In this document: positions 47,541 to 57,435 of the stretch, piece after piece
Layout of the letters: each line of letters opens with the position of its first letter
Numbering within the stretch: position 1 is the first letter of the stretch
From: Rotaria sordida
Taxonomy: Eukaryota; Rotifera; Eurotatoria; Philodinida; Philodinidae
NCBI GenBank assembly: GCA_905250125.1
Contig: CAJNOL010000856.1
Coordinates: 1-64,000 of the forward strand
Direction: 5' to 3'
DNA: 64,000 bases
Made by a program: the position numbers and the translations under genes
Notes under the pieces: model-generated
Told to the model about the DNA's origin: nothing
The model's database searches: none
The model's input: the letters and a program-made list of their open reading frames with translations, nothing else

Positions 47541-50500
47541 CATCTATAGATGTTTTAGTTTAAAAGAAATTAATTATCGGAATATAAAAGATTGATGTCT
47601 TCAAGCTGTATGTAATGCCTGACATTGCTTATTTCTGATACATTCAATGTATTATCATAAATTCTGATAGTGTATTTTCTGCTATATCAATGACAATTCA
47701 GTTTTTTCCTTTTACAAATGATTTTGATTGAAGAGGATAGGATAATTCTTTTGAAAGTGTATGAGACTTGACATTGACTTCATCGGAAGTACTTCAAACT
47801 TCCAGAAGTACTATAACTCAATGTTCTGACACGAAACATTATCTTCAAAAGTTTTTTGAATTGATGTCTTGATGGCTTCCGATTTCAGGAGTCTTCTTAG
47901 CGAGCATCCAATTTCTAAAATTTTCTTATTTTAAATGATAGAATGCTGAGACTTTCAGAACAGATATTTATCACTTAGATATACATTTTATTTACTTTGT
48001 TGAGAAAACTAAGAACTTCAATAAGGAGATAAGCAAATATTCATAATCTATTCATATAAATTTGTCAAAAACAAATGATATTTAAGCATTGAACAAGCAG
48101 TTTTACCATTGATGATTTTTTTTCAGAAGGAATTCTACTAAGCTTTTTTTTTCAAAATTTTTAAACATCCTGAACATTTCTGTTATAGCCTATGTCAAAG
48201 AGATCCTAAATATAAGATTTTCTACTTGTCACAGTTCTTCGTTTTTTCAGTAGAAAGTTCAGAAGTTTAGCTAAAAATCAAACTTGACTTTCGAAACCTT
48301 TATATTCAGTGGCCAGCTTTGACTTTACATCGTTGTAACTTCAAGTCTCAATCTTCCTTCATTTAAAATAAGAAAACCTTATAGATCGGATTTCGCATAC
48401 GTTGTCTTATTTGGATTCGAATATAAATGAAGATTCAACTGTATAAAATCACGTCGACAATAAACGGAAAAAAAGCGCTCGGAATCCTAAGTTCAGCAAA
48501 AGTATAAAATTCTATCTGAATTCTAATTTATAGTTCAAATAAGGCTGTCATATAACTATGGCAAAAAAGCAAAAGATGAAGTTTTTATTTAAATTACAAC
48601 TATAACTCTAATGGTGGCTGCCCTGTTAGAGTACTCAAAAAGCCAAAGATAATATTTCTAACTTACTTAAAATTTTTTTCCTATAATGTCTGAAGCCTGT
48701 CGATTGATATTTACAAGCTTCCAATCGGGTTCTTAGTTCAGGAAAAGAGTGGGTGTGAATGTGGGATAAGAGAGAATATCGATCCACACGTCCACACTCA
48801 AGATGTGGCTGTGTTCTATCGTGAGTCCATGTTTTCTCTTTTACAGACATCTGTGAGATGTTGCTGTGTGTGCTCTCCCATGTGTCCCTATTTTTTCTCT
48901 TATCCGTACTTGTTAGAGGTGAATATGTATTTGCGTGTCAGCTCGCGTTTCCTCCCACACCTACAATTGTATGAAGTCGCCATGTGTGTTTTGATATGTG
49001 CCCGTGTTTCTGTTTGTGTTTCCTTCCTGCCCACATTCTGAGGTATGACTGTGTTGTTGTTTGCATATGTGTTTGTGGTTTCTTCGTGATCTTCACGGGA
49101 GCCATATGCACTTTTGAAATACGCCATTTCTCGAGGAGACACCCCATTTTCTTCGAAAGACCCATCTATCGCAGGGGTTATCCCCTAAAAATTTTTTCAT
49201 CGGGAGATGCTGTGAGATGCCACATCTCCGTGGGAGAAGTAGTTTTAGATGCGGCACTCCTTAGAGAAATGCATCTCTTGCAGAAATTCTAACCTAAACA
49301 TTGAAAAGAAGTTTTTCATAATGGAGTTATGTGTTTAAAGGTAGTTTGAGATCTCCTGCATCTCCAAGAACTTCTACAGCGTTATCAATTTTCTGAATAT
49401 GTGTCACTACTAACTGTGATTCACTCTGAGCGCCGTTTTAGTAGGCACTTATACCAGTCGATAGAGCTTGAAATTCTGAATCTACTGGATTACAGTCTGA
49501 GCAGTTTTGGAAAAACATTTCACGAAGATTAAATGGGAAAACCTTTTAGAATGGCTCACTCTAACCCATTTTGATCTACTCTGAGCCAGTCTGACCTACC
49601 CTAAACCACTCTGAACCAAAAGCTCAAAAAAAATAAATGTTCGGAAAAGTGACGTTATATGAAGTTGTGATGAATGCCTGATACTTATAATGAGTAAAAT
49701 TATGCAGGAGAGTCAGAGTTGACTTAACTTTCTGAACATTTATTTTTCTTTTTTAGCTTTGGACTCAAAGTGGTTCAGGGTGGATCAGAGTAGACCACTC
49801 TAAAAGGTTTTTGCATTTAATCTTCGTGAAACATTTTTTAAAACGGCTCAGAACGGGATTCAGTAGATTCAGAATTTCAAACGCTATCGACTGATATAAG
49901 TTCCGACTAAAACGTCGTTCAGAGTGAGCTACAGTGGATCAGAGCGTATTTTACTGATACTCTGCGGGATGTCAAGGAAATCTTGAGAATTTCTAGGTCA
50001 TATGATGGCATATACGAGTTTCCAAGGAATCCAATGACTTTTCGGAAACAACACAACTTTCAGAAAGTAGCTGACTTCGCCGTAAAGAATTGATTTTGAA
50101 AGTTGAAATTTCCCGTGAGAACCAAAATATGTAAAACTGCCATCGCTACCAATAAGAGTGTCAAGCAACACGGACACAGGCCACCGCATCTGGTGTTGGT
50201 ACCACGAAGCGAATAGTTGACCACCCGAAGATAAGTTTAAATTATGTCACGAATTCAGGCCTTAAATGCATTACTGATTCTCACAGAGTAGACCCTATTC
50301 GAGTTAGAATTATAATTCAGATAAAATTTTATCTTTTGCTTTTGCCGACTAGGTACTGGTGTAGTTTCGAAATTTTCGTTTATATTCGAACTCGAATTAG
50401 ACAGTCACTCAAGTCGGAAGGTATGAAGACATCATTTTAAAAACGTTTGAAGGTGATTTTTGATGTGAAGATATTAAGCCCTACTCCATCTGAAAGTTTA

Positions 50501-50943
50501 AAACACTTCGAATGCAGTAGGTGTAATCGTCATACATTTCCCAGAGAATCGCCCAATAGAATACTATCTAAGAATATATTTCGACTTGATAGTCATTTAA
50601 AATTTTTTGATGCTTTGTCACGAGATGGTTATTAGAATTTATTCAAATGACTGGTTTTGTTTATCGACAGCATATTACTTATTGTAACTGTAACAAAAGA
50701 GAATCATACTTCTCAACAGCCAGTTGTCATGAGTGTGTGAAATTTCGTCATCTGAATTTCGACAATCTGTCAAATTTCTCGCCAAAACTTTGACATCATC
50801 CTACACGAAAACTTCATAGAGACAAACACTACATGAGTGAATAATATGTTATTTATATTTTTATTATAAATACGATAAGTAAAAAAAGAAAGGCAAACAA
50901 TGGTATTCTAGCTTCTATTTACATATGTTTAATATTTTTCTTT
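47541..50943. other. 3.4-kb spacer with foldback
   Basis: Holds the foldback at 49411–49937. The stretch 48.6–49.3 kb is less AT-rich, with GTGTGT-rich and pyrimidine-rich segments, and has overlapping open frames on both strands, typical of stop-poor non-coding DNA. No gene is supported. Confidence 0.5.
49411..49937. mobile_element. 527-bp foldback element
   Basis: The left arm (49411–49655) and right arm (about 49720–49937) are inverted copies with a loop of about 65 bases. Landmarks: TTGAAATTCTGAATCTACTG against CAGTAGATTCAGAATTTCAA, TTTCACGAAGATTAAATG against CATTTAATCTTCGTGAAA, and AATAAATGTTC against GAACATTTATT. Inside each arm a CACTCTGA/TCAGAGTG-type motif is repeated several times. 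It has no coding capacity. Confidence 0.65.
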
Positions 50944-53229
50944 TTATTCTTGATCTGTTTTATGAATAATATTTCGTTCTTGTAGTGTTATAACATCAGC
51001 ATCGGTATAATGTTCTTGATCTGTTTTATGAGTAATATTTCGTTCTTGTAGTGTTATAACATCAGCATCGGTACAATGTTCTTGATCTGTTTTATGAATA
51101 ATATTTCGTTCATTTAATGTTATAACATCAGCATCAGTATAAACTTGTTGATAAAATCTTGACTGTATTCGTTTTAATCTTCGATCGATTAATTTAAGTA
51201 TTATAAATGAACTTAATATGAATACAATTAAAATAAATAATGCTTTAAAAAATGATGAATGTGATGATAAATAAAATCTTCTTGGTGTTTCATTATTTTC
51301 ATCTTCACATTGTAAATCAAATAATGATATTGGACAATCAATACGTAGTAATTTTTGTAATGGTTCATAAAAATCTATTAATGGTGGTGGTGGTGTTTGT
51401 AACCAATGTAGAAATGGTTGTAATGTACAATCACATTTAAGATGATTATTTGAATAAAAATCAATTGTTAATAAATGATAATAATCATTTAAACGCGCAC
51501 CATAATCAATTCGTTCAATTGACATATTACGTACAGAAAGATGTGTTAAATATTGATGCCATGGATAAAATATATTCCAATTAAGTATACGATGTTGTTT
51601 TAATAAACGATTATTATTAAGTATTAATGTATGAATATTTGATAGATTATGAAGATAAATAAGATATTCAAATGAATCAAATTGAATTGATGTTAAATCA
51701 AGATATTGTAATAATGGTAAATCAATATTAGATGCTGTTTTATTTAATGATAATTTTGAATTATTAGCTAATAAAAGTGTATATGTTGTTTGACCATGTA
51801 ATTCAATTGATTCAAGTTTATTTTGTGATAAATCAATTGTATGTGGTGATTCATTATCCCAATTAATTTTAATAAATTCCATTTCATTTGATGACATATT
51901 TAATAAATTCATTAAAGATAAATCATACATACCATGACGATAATGAATTTTATCGATATCAATTATTTTTAAACGATTATAACTAACATCTAATGTACGA
52001 AATGTTAAATATTTAAGAAAATCAAGTGTTTCTAAACGACTATAACTCATATCAATTACATCAATATGTAAAAATTTCAATTTTGTATTATAAAAATCAA
52101 TTGAAAAATCATTTAATATTGTATGTGATATGATTAAACGTTGTATATGAGTATAATTGGACATAAGACGTAACATAACTTGATTTAAATAAATATTATC
52201 ACTAAAATCAATGTATGATAAATGATCATAAACATTTAAATAAATATAATCAATATCATAATTAGATTTTGCTTGAATACTTTCAAGATTTATACTAAAT
52301 AGAAGATCATTTGTTGTTATTGAATTAACTAAATTTTGATCATTTAATATTAAATTTTTAATACATTTTATATATGGATTAAATAATTTTATTGAATATA
52401 TATTTGATTTTGTTAAATCAATTGTTAATTTATTATTATTATTTAATTTTGAACAATTAGAAATAAATTTTTCGTATTCCCATGTTGGAATAGTTCGACA
52501 TTGTTGACAAATAAATGTTTGTAAATATGGTAATAATGTTATACTAAATAATTGTTTAATTAATGTTGATGATAAATCAATTGTAATAAGTGATTGAAAT
52601 TTATTAAGTTGATTTATAATTGATTCTAATGGATTATAAGATAATATTAATATTTCAAGTGTATTTAAACTATTTCCAATTAAATTATCAAGTGATTTAA
52701 GTTGATTATGTGATAAATTAAGATATTTAAGTTTAGGATAATATTCATGATCAAAAACAAGTTTTCGTTTATTAGTAAATTGATTATATGATAAATCAAG
52801 TTTAATTAATTGAGGAAAATATGAAGCATTTAATTGAGACCATTGTATACCATATTGATCATGAATAGTAAGTGTTGAAAGAAGACGAAAAAAAATTCCA
52901 CCTTCAAATATTAAATTTGTTTCAATACCAGATGATGAAAATTTATTATTAATTAATGTTAAATTTTCAATATTTGTACCAACTTGAACTAATAAATCAC
53001 GTAATGATAATTGAAAGTATGAATCACGAATTTCAACATGATGATTTTGAAGTGTATAAACTAAATCATTGAATAATGGTATTGGATGAGTAAATGTAGT
53101 ATTCCAACAAAAAAATAATGCTGTGCGATCATAAATACATCGTGGAGGTATTTCATTCCAAAACGAACATTCTATTTCTTTAAAAAATATCACCACAAAA
53201 AAGATAAAAATTTGTTTATTGGCATACAT
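50944..53229 (-). CDS. leucine-rich-repeat transmembrane protein with 22-residue tail repeats
   Basis: Intronless gene. The frame is open up to an ATG at 53448, but the extra 73 codons are Phe/Lys/Arg-rich, so I prefer the ATG at 53229 (761 residues). It gives a signal-peptide-like start (MYANKQIFIFFVVIFF). The ectodomain carries many leucine-rich repeats (LIKLDLSYNQFTNK, KLKYLNLSHNQLKSLDN, LEILILSYNPLESI) and a cysteine-flanked C-terminal cap (NNHLKCDCTLQPFLHWLQ). A single transmembrane helix follows (ALFILIVFILSSFIILKLI), then a basic stop-transfer stretch. No TIR or kinase domain is present. The cytoplasmic tail is three near-identical 22-residue repeats (TDADVITLQERNI, HKTDQE). It resembles Toll-like or LRR-adhesion receptors in the outer part only. 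Ligand and role are unknown. Confidence 0.85.
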   Translation of the reverse strand: MYANKQIFIFFVVIFFKEIECSFWNEIPPRCIYDRTALFFCWNTTFTHPIPLFNDLVYTLQNHHVEIRDSYFQLSLRDLLVQVGTNIENLTLINNKFSSSGIETNLIFEGGIFFRLLSTLTIHDQYGIQWSQLNASYFPQLIKLDLSYNQFTNKRKLVFDHEYYPKLKYLNLSHNQLKSLDNLIGNSLNTLEILILSYNPLESIINQLNKFQSLITIDLSSTLIKQLFSITLLPYLQTFICQQCRTIPTWEYEKFISNCSKLNNNNKLTIDLTKSNIYSIKLFNPYIKCIKNLILNDQNLVNSITTNDLLFSINLESIQAKSNYDIDYIYLNVYDHLSYIDFSDNIYLNQVMLRLMSNYTHIQRLIISHTILNDFSIDFYNTKLKFLHIDVIDMSYSRLETLDFLKYLTFRTLDVSYNRLKIIDIDKIHYRHGMYDLSLMNLLNMSSNEMEFIKINWDNESPHTIDLSQNKLESIELHGQTTYTLLLANNSKLSLNKTASNIDLPLLQYLDLTSIQFDSFEYLIYLHNLSNIHTLILNNNRLLKQHRILNWNIFYPWHQYLTHLSVRNMSIERIDYGARLNDYYHLLTIDFYSNNHLKCDCTLQPFLHWLQTPPPPLIDFYEPLQKLLRIDCPISLFDLQCEDENNETPRRFYLSSHSSFFKALFILIVFILSSFIILKLIDRRLKRIQSRFYQQVYTDADVITLNERNIIHKTDQEHCTDADVITLQERNITHKTDQEHYTDADVITLQERNIIHKTDQE
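50949..51146. repeat. 66-bp tandem repeat, three copies, coding
   Basis: The word CTTGATCTGTTTTA recurs at 50949, 51015 and 51081, an exact 66-base period. Only a few bases differ between copies, so the expansion is recent. It encodes the 22-residue repeats in the tail of the LRR membrane protein. Confidence 0.9.
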
Positions 53230-53940
53230 TATATTACACAAGACACATACATCGAAGAAAAAAAAGCGACAAAGTATACGAATAAAGAGCAGCCTAACAT
53301 TTTTTTTTCTTCCCTCTTTTTCTGTTCTTCCACTCTCTACTCTTTTTCTAAGGTCCTTTTTTATGACAACGAAAAAAATAAAATACAAGAAGCATAAAAT
53401 CAATACGTACATACAAAAAAAAGCTCTTTCTCGATGCAAATGAATCAACGAATGTCGACATGATACAATACTATGCTGCTCAAGGCTATTTTGTTCTTTT
53501 TCACATTGCCTATCGTTCTTTACTTGAATAGCAAAAAAAAAAAAAAGAGAGTAAATTATTGGACATTATGAGTGACGAGAACAACGTATTATCATCATGA
53601 AATAATAAAAATAGAAAGGTTTCATTTTAAAAATAGTACACATATATCAATATTAACTTAAACACCAAATCAAAAAAAAAAAACGAAATGTCAAATAAAA
53701 TAGATGGACAATGTACTTTTTCATGTCACTAATTGCATGATTGCAAAGAAAAAAATTTTGATTCGAACACAATCGTTTTTGTTAATATCTTAGTATTATA
53801 CGCATTAGAAACGAAGAAATTTCTAATTATTATTGTTCGGATAAAATAATAATCATAACATGCAAGGAAAACAACAACAGAAGTATAAATAAGATTTGAA
53901 ATAAACAAGTCTGTGTTTCATTTATATTAAAAAGAAGTTC
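53230..53940. other. intergenic region between divergent genes
   Basis: 711 bases between two divergently transcribed start codons, likely holding both promoters. The first 220 bases could be coding if the LRR gene starts further upstream. Poly-A/T tracts are present; I see no firm promoter motif. Confidence 0.5.
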
Positions 53941-55062
53941 ATGGCAACATCTCTAGAAAATTCCCGTCGTCCAACATCTGCTTCTACAGTTGCAACAAAC
54001 TGGTCTCGAGGTACTTCAAACTCAATTGGACATAATGTTTCTGATCGACATATACCTGTCATCAAGGGCGACGTAAATTTTGTGAATACAAGTAATACTA
54101 CAGAAGCAACTGTTGATGATGCTGTTCCATCACATTATATAAAAGAAATACTTGAACAACTCTCTAAATTACCAATCGATTCAATCGATCATGAAGATGC
54201 ACTTGAATTCATCTATGATCTATTCTATATGCATTCACCATTGAATCAAGATGATTCACGTATAGCACGTGTACTGATAGAATGCGATTATTGTTCTATA
54301 GTTCACGATTGTTTAATTGAATTTATGAAAATTGGTATATTTAGTAATACATCAATAAGACGTTCAACACAATTTATTCTTTATACATTATGGAATTTTA
54401 CTGGTATTAGTATGGAATTTCGTATTTATTTATCCAATAATAAATATTTTGTTGAATTTTTATTAAAAAATTTTTTAGAATATTTAAAAAATTTAAAAAC
54501 TGAAGAAAATTTAGCAAAAATTACAGATAATTTAAATCAATCAATAATAAGTATAATACATAATTTAACAATAAATACAAATCATTTAAATATTGAACAA
54601 ACATTTCATATTATAAATGAACTTCTTTTTGAACAAGAACAAATTAAAACAACTGAACGTTTTCGTGTAACATTACTTCTTTGTTTAATTAATCTCAATG
54701 GTAAACAAGTTTATGAAAATTTAATGGTATATCAATCAACAGTTAAATTACTTTTTCATTTTTTTAAAAAAATTGTACAACATGAAATTCTTATGATAAG
54801 TACAGGTTTATCAGCATGGGTTATAGCATATGCTATTAATAAAATGCCAATTGATATTATACTTATTGATGATAATCGTCTTTATTCATTCATGATTTTA
54901 TTTAAACGTGGAATGCGAGATGAAAAATTACAAGCTTGTTTTACATTAAATTGTTGTATTCAGAAATCTACACATGCAAAAGAAATTATAGAAAAAGATG
55001 GAACATGTTGGAATTTATTTCAACAATATAAAGTTTTTCTTCATGGTGAACAAAATATCTAA
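53941..55062 (+). CDS. all-helical (armadillo/HEAT-like) protein, function unknown
   Basis: Intronless open frame of 373 residues. The first 60 residues are Ser/Thr-rich and probably disordered. From about residue 65 on, the sequence is a series of amphipathic helices with regular Leu/Ile spacing (YIKEILEQLSKL, SIISIIHNLTINTNHLN, RFRVTLLLCLINL, LQACFTLNCCIQKSTHAKEI). This resembles armadillo or HEAT repeats, but I see no diagnostic repeat signature. There is no signal peptide or membrane segment. Its TAA stop (55060–55062) directly abuts the stop codon of the convergent RING gene. I do not recognise a family. Confidence 0.65.
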   Translation: MATSLENSRRPTSASTVATNWSRGTSNSIGHNVSDRHIPVIKGDVNFVNTSNTTEATVDDAVPSHYIKEILEQLSKLPIDSIDHEDALEFIYDLFYMHSPLNQDDSRIARVLIECDYCSIVHDCLIEFMKIGIFSNTSIRRSTQFILYTLWNFTGISMEFRIYLSNNKYFVEFLLKNFLEYLKNLKTEENLAKITDNLNQSIISIIHNLTINTNHLNIEQTFHIINELLFEQEQIKTTERFRVTLLLCLINLNGKQVYENLMVYQSTVKLLFHFFKKIVQHEILMISTGLSAWVIAYAINKMPIDIILIDDNRLYSFMILFKRGMRDEKLQACFTLNCCIQKSTHAKEIIEKDGTCWNLFQQYKVFLHGEQNI

Positions 55063-56867
55063 CTAACTATCGCTATACACTGATGAACTATAATTATCAT
55101 GATCGGATATAGTACTTAATGGATGATGTATATGATTGTAAATCATGTCATTTGATGTTGTTGTTCGAATATCACTTGTACTACTATTATGACTACTTGA
55201 TCTAAAACGAGATTTTTCTTTATTAGGTAACAATGATGATCCAGATAAATTTTCTTCATCTTCATAAGCAAGAAAACTAAGTCGTTGATCAGGATTAAAA
55301 AGAAAAAGTAGATCACCAGTTTGCACGCCATATGAAGCTAACGTTCGTTGAGGTCTTAAACGTTTATCACCAAATTCTAGTACAAGTTGATTTGTCATTG
55401 ATGACAATTGTTCACGTTCAGCTACACGTCGTATAAGTGTTTCACATGTATCTCGAACATAATTACCCACAGGCATTTCAATTGTTAAACGTTTTACTTG
55501 AGAATTAGTTGAAGTTATTTTACGTACAGCTACATAAAATTGTATTAATTTACCACTAAAAAAAAAGAATTCAAAAAATAAAACAAATTCTAAGAATAAT
55601 AATCATGAAATAATATACTGCAATATTTTTGATCGTTTATAATGTTCATCTTGATTATTTGAATCTAAATAATAGAAATTTATTTTTCTAAATTATATAT
55701 TTATTCCAATTCATACCATATCGATGTGCTCGTAAACATCTGTCACATACCATAAAATTACAATGGCGACATAAACGTAAGGGTGCAAATGTTTCACATG
55801 TTGTACATTTAGCTGTAGCACTAGTATTCAACGAAAGATTGCCTGGTGTCATTAGTCTTGAACATGTTGACATAGCTTGTTCATCAAGAAGATTACGAAC
55901 AACAAAATTAGGTGGAAAAACACCATCATCAGGAACTAAATGTTGTTTTCGACATTCTGGACAACTTTAATTGAAAACAAAAGGATGATTAGATTGTTTA
56001 TGTTTTTTTTTAGTTCATTTAGACATCTTACGTTACAACATCATTATTATTTTGCATTAAACGATTGAGACATTCATCACAATAAGTATGACCACAAGGA
56101 AGAAGACGAGGTTCAATAAATGGTGTCAAACAAACAGGACATTGAAGTAATTCTTGTAAACGTTGAGAACGTTGTGATGATAGTCTAAACAACAAAGATA
56201 AGTGTATACCTGTCAAATTTTAATTTTTTTGTCTTTTAAAGTAAAACAAGGTCATTTCTATATTAATCCAAAATTAATCTTTTAATTCTATAAAATGTCA
56301 AGGAATTTGTCGGTTAGTTTTATTTCTATCAATATTGAATTATGTAATGAGAGTAAATTTGAAACGTGTCATTAAAAGAATATGAAAATCCCGTTACCTT
56401 CTTCGACGACTTGATGGTCGTCGTTTAAAATTTGTTGAAGTAGCAGTTCGACTTGATCTTTCACGTTCAGTAATTGGTGCTGGTACAACTATTGGTCGTC
56501 GATTTATACCAAACGATCTATTCAATGCGTGTGCTCTACCTGTAGCACATCTTCTAGGCATCTCTGGTACAATTGGTGTTCTCAATGAATGTACTGCTCC
56601 TCGATGACGTCTTCGACCACGATGTAATGTAGATGGAGGTGGTGGTGGTGATCTTCGTCGTCTTTTTGGTTTGATGGGAACATCTGAAATATCTGGTGTA
56701 GCAATAACATTGTCATCAGGAGGTGCATCGCCAAATAATTGATCAATTGTTGTATCCCATTGGGGAGGATTCGATGTTGCTGGTATTTCAGGATTATTTG
56801 CAGCAATATCAGTTTTATTATTAACATAACCTAATGATCGAGTCAATTTCGATACTGCTTTGCCCAT
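55063..56867 (-). CDS. RING finger / Cys-rich zinc finger / ubiquitin-like domain protein (putative E3 ligase)
   Basis: Five exons: 56867–56398, 56184–56032, 55964–55717, 55664–55619 (46 nt) and 55555–55063. Phases agree and give 469 residues. The start MGKAVSKL fits an N-myristoylation signal (Gly2, Ser6). Residues up to about 157 are disordered with poly-Arg and poly-Pro stretches (KRRRRSPPPPP). A C3HC4 RING follows: CPVC, LLPCGHTYCDEC and CPEC (about 172–212). Next is a compact Cys/His cluster at 261–288 (CTTCETFAPLRLCRHC, CDRCLRAH), spaced C-x2-C-x8-C-x2-C-x4-C-x2-C-x3-H, like a B-box. A ubiquitin-like fold is likely at about 312–395 (FYVAVRKI, RLTIEMPVG, LVLEFGDKRLRPQRTLASYG, GDLLFLF). 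The tail is Ser-rich. RING plus B-box recalls TRIM proteins, but I see no coiled coil, and a C-terminal Ubl is unusual. It probably acts as an E3 ubiquitin ligase, perhaps at membranes. Confidence 0.85.
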
Positions 56868-57435
56868 TGCTTAGTAATGCACAAAAAAATAACTTATGAC
56901 CGGAAGAAGGAAGTTATATATGCATGTAAATATGTGTCCTTCTTTGCATCGCCGTCATGCATCACTAATTGATGATAGAGTGTAGGAGAAAAAAAATTGC
57001 GTGAATGAATGAATGTTATTACTCGTTGTCGTCATCAAACTGATGTAAAATAAAAGAGCAGGTCTTTGTCACACGTTAAGCTCCTTTCTTTTTTGTTTCT
57101 TAAGAATAAAGATTGCATCATGTATCGAATAGAAAACGAAAAGAATTGAATATCAAATTCTTAATCTCTTTTTCATCTGGTGATCATTCAATAAAAGAGT
57201 GGTATTAAACTTCACACTCATACAATACAATATAATTTTATTTTGTTTTTTCGATGATGTTGAGAGAAAAAAAAAAAAGATAAGAAGAAAAGAAAAAAAA
57301 CCACAAGTGACGCAAGAGAAAAGAGAAAAGTAAAAATAAAAATTAGAGAAAATGAAGAAGCAAAGGAAGACAAGTCAGTCAATTCAACACCGGGATTAAA
57401 AGAATATATTTGTTGTTTGTTTTGTTCTTTAGTTT
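56868..57435. other. intergenic region between RING gene and CAND1
   Basis: 568 bases, AT-rich with poly-A tracts. It should contain the RING gene promoter and the CAND1 3' end. No separate gene is seen. Confidence 0.6.

Noticed and set aside
48635-49292. Overlapping open frames on both strands
   Set aside because: Stop-poor, GTGTGT-rich sequence opens several frames at once; none shows a protein-like composition.
50949-51146. Possible CRISPR-like array
   Set aside because: A 66-bp head-to-tail repeat with no unique spacers, in frame within a eukaryotic gene.
51252-51440. Plus-strand open frame within the LRR gene
   Set aside because: Antisense shadow of a long, well-supported coding sequence.
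53230-53448. N-terminal extension of the LRR gene to an upstream ATG
   Set aside because: The extra 73 codons are Phe/Lys/Arg-rich and would bury the better signal peptide that begins at 53229.
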